14,618 nucleotides of DNA from DASUUI01 sp964577965 (GTDB taxonomy: Bacteria; Gemmatimonadota; Gemmatimonadetes; Gemmatimonadales; Gemmatimonadaceae). Positions 13,280-14,618 of this stretch are shown piece by piece. Below the pieces are notes generated by a model. The model was not told the DNA's origin. It ran no database searches and saw only the letters and a program-made list of their open reading frames with translations. Both the position numbers and the translations under genes were made by a program. Where the stretch lies: the NCBI GenBank assembly GCA_964577965.1, contig CAZOAT010000064.1:1-14618 (forward strand). The letters run 5' to 3'. Positions within the stretch are counted from its first letter, which is position 1. Every line of letters begins with the position of its first letter.

Positions 13280-14563
13280 CTAGCGGCGTCCAGCGCCGGC
13301 TGCCATTCGTGGCTGCGACGGACCGGAGCCACCCTCGGTGATGTCCTCGATTGACTTGCCGATCATGCGCATGAACTCGGTGGGCTCTCCACATACCCGC
13401 ACGCACTCTTCGGCAGTCACCTGGCGATTCATGTACAGGGCGTACAGCGCGTCGTTCAGTGTCTGCATCCCGAACTTCTTGCCGGCCTGCATCGACGAAT
13501 AAATCTGGTGCACCTTGTCGTCGCGGATCAGCGCACGGATTGCGGGCGTCACGACCAGAACCTCAGCGGCCATTACGCGGCCACGTCCCTGCGCCTTGGG
13601 CAGCAGCGTCTGGGTGACGATCCCTTCCAGCACGAATGCGAGCTGCGCCCGCACCTGTGACTGCTGGTGAGCCGGGAACACGTCGATAATGCGGTTGATC
13701 GACTCGGCAGCCGAGTTCGTGTGAAGTGTCGCGAGCGCAAGGTGACCTGTCTCGGCGATCGTCAGCGCGGCCTGAATCGTCTCCAGATCGCGCATCTCAC
13801 CGATGAGAATGACATCCGGGTCCTCACGCAACGCGTACTTGAGGGCGTTGCCGAACGACTTGGTGTCGGTGCCCACCTCTCGCTGCGTAATGATCGAGCG
13901 CTGGTGACGGTGCACGAACTCAATCGGCTCTTCCACCGTGAGAATGTGGGCCCGGCGCTCCTTGTTGATCTTGTCGATCATCGCCGCGAGGGTCGTGGAC
14001 TTGCCCGACCCCGTCGGTCCGGTGACCAGTACGAGACCACGCGGCTTCTCGGCGAACTTCGCGATGGCAGGCACCAGGTTCAGCTCGTCGAACGTTTTCA
14101 CGCTGAACGGGATCTGCCGGATTACCATTGACACGCAGCCGCGCTGCTTGAAGCAGTTGCCGCGGAAGCGTGACAGGTTCTGGATACCAAAGGAGAAGTC
14201 GAGCTCGTCGTCCTGCTCGAACCGCTTCTTCTGTGTCTCGGTGAGAACGGAATAGGCGAGCTGCAGCGTGTCTTTCGGGGTCAGGACATGCTCGCACCTC
14301 GCGTCAACAATGTCGCCGTCCACCCGCAGCTTGGGGCGGTCTCCCGCCACGACGTGCAGGTCGGAGGCGTTCCGCTGCGTCATCTCGTCCAGCAGGTCCC
14401 GCAGCGACACTGGAGTCGAAGACTGCCCGGACGAAGGCGTGTTCGACTGCGCAATCGGGGGAGCCGCCGGCATGGCGCCCGGAGGTGTCAAAGCGGCACC
14501 AGCGGCGGGGGTCGTCCCCGGCGAGGCGTGCTGCGGCCAGCTCAAACCTTTGGAGGAAGTCAT
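13280..14563 (-). CDS. pilT: type IV pilus retraction ATPase PilT
   Basis: A 427-residue hexameric ATPase that depolymerises type IV pili, driving twitching motility and DNA uptake. The PilT core begins near residue 53 (SLRDLLDEMTQRNASDLHVV). Walker A GPTGSGKST is at 182-190, the Asp box near 205-225 (HILTVEEPIEF), Walker B VILIGEMRD at 251-259, the His box ETGHLALATLHTN at 271-283, and the retraction-linked AIRALIRDDK at 341-350; together these separate PilT from PilB. The first 52 residues are an unusual Pro/Ala/Ser-rich extension, likely disordered. The ATG at 14563 has no ribosome site; the frame is open to the right edge, and another frame ends with TGA at 14562-14560 overlapping this ATG, so coupling to an upstream gene or a start further upstream is possible. 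Met31 (14473) would trim most of the extension but also lacks a ribosome site. Confidence 0.95.
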   Translation of the reverse strand: MTSSKGLSWPQHASPGTTPAAGAALTPPGAMPAAPPIAQSNTPSSGQSSTPVSLRDLLDEMTQRNASDLHVVAGDRPKLRVDGDIVDARCEHVLTPKDTLQLAYSVLTETQKKRFEQDDELDFSFGIQNLSRFRGNCFKQRGCVSMVIRQIPFSVKTFDELNLVPAIAKFAEKPRGLVLVTGPTGSGKSTTLAAMIDKINKERRAHILTVEEPIEFVHRHQRSIITQREVGTDTKSFGNALKYALREDPDVILIGEMRDLETIQAALTIAETGHLALATLHTNSAAESINRIIDVFPAHQQSQVRAQLAFVLEGIVTQTLLPKAQGRGRVMAAEVLVVTPAIRALIRDDKVHQIYSSMQAGKKFGMQTLNDALYALYMNRQVTAEECVRVCGEPTEFMRMIGKSIEDITEGGSGPSQPRMAAGAGRR

Positions 14564-14618
14564 TTGTCGGTAGTGGAATGACCGGGAGTCGGCCGATGCC
14601 GATCCCCGGATATGACGC

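Noticed and set aside
14560..14618. End of an upstream gene overlapping the pilT start (TGA at 14562-14560)
   Set aside because: Only 18 codons are visible before the window edge and they show no recognisable family; left as a remark under pilT.
1..14618. CRISPR array, tRNA or rRNA genes, insertion sequences
   Set aside because: I looked for regular direct repeats, cloverleaf-like segments, transposase motifs and terminal repeats and saw none.

Overview
The window is GC-rich, gene-dense bacterial DNA. Its mix points to a Gram-negative of the Gemmatimonadota type: secreted and lipoprotein-like unknowns, DUF5916 and DUF418 family relics, a PilT/PilC pair, a YIP1 protein, and a TlpA/CcdA thiol-redox pair. 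That assignment is inference from gene content only; no marker gene is present.

Left part (1-6600) is loosely packed and partly decayed. It holds the first 26 codons of a membrane-protein gene running off the left edge, a 3' relic of an alpha/beta hydrolase (minus strand), an intact alpha/beta hydrolase (+), an SMP-30/NHL beta-propeller lipoprotein (-), a DUF5916-type outer-membrane barrel gene that has lost its N-terminal domain and is out of frame with its own signal peptide, an AraC-family regulator (-), a divergent small secreted protein (+), a small membrane ORF (-), and a DUF418 relic in which an N-terminal leader is joined out of frame to the last 80 or so residues. The AraC/secreted-protein divergent region carries three copies of CGTTCAA, two of them inside an 11-bp inverted repeat.

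Middle part (6610-8923) is a compact pxpA-pxpB-pxpC operon encoding the ATP-dependent 5-oxoprolinase, which returns 5-oxoproline to glutamate.

Central-right (8957-11508) is the most interesting stretch. A YIP1-family membrane protein overlaps or abuts an exported peroxiredoxin-like gene whose reading frame is interrupted only by a TGA exactly where the peroxidatic cysteine should be. A perfect 7-bp stem with an 8-nt loop starts 14 nt after that TGA and fits the bacterial SECIS pattern. I read it as a selenocysteine peroxiredoxin (9691-10278, Sec78). The mature protein has no cysteine at all, so it needs an outside reductant. Converging on it, eight bases away, is a TlpA-like exported thioredoxin translationally coupled to a CcdA/DsbD-type electron-transfer membrane protein, a plausible but unproven source of reducing power. 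The two convergent genes share a hairpin that contains both stop codons.

Right part (11637-14563) holds csaA (+), a strong bidirectional terminator, and the pilT-pilC pair (-) of the type IV pilus machinery, with pilT upstream and probably preceded by more pilus genes beyond the right edge.
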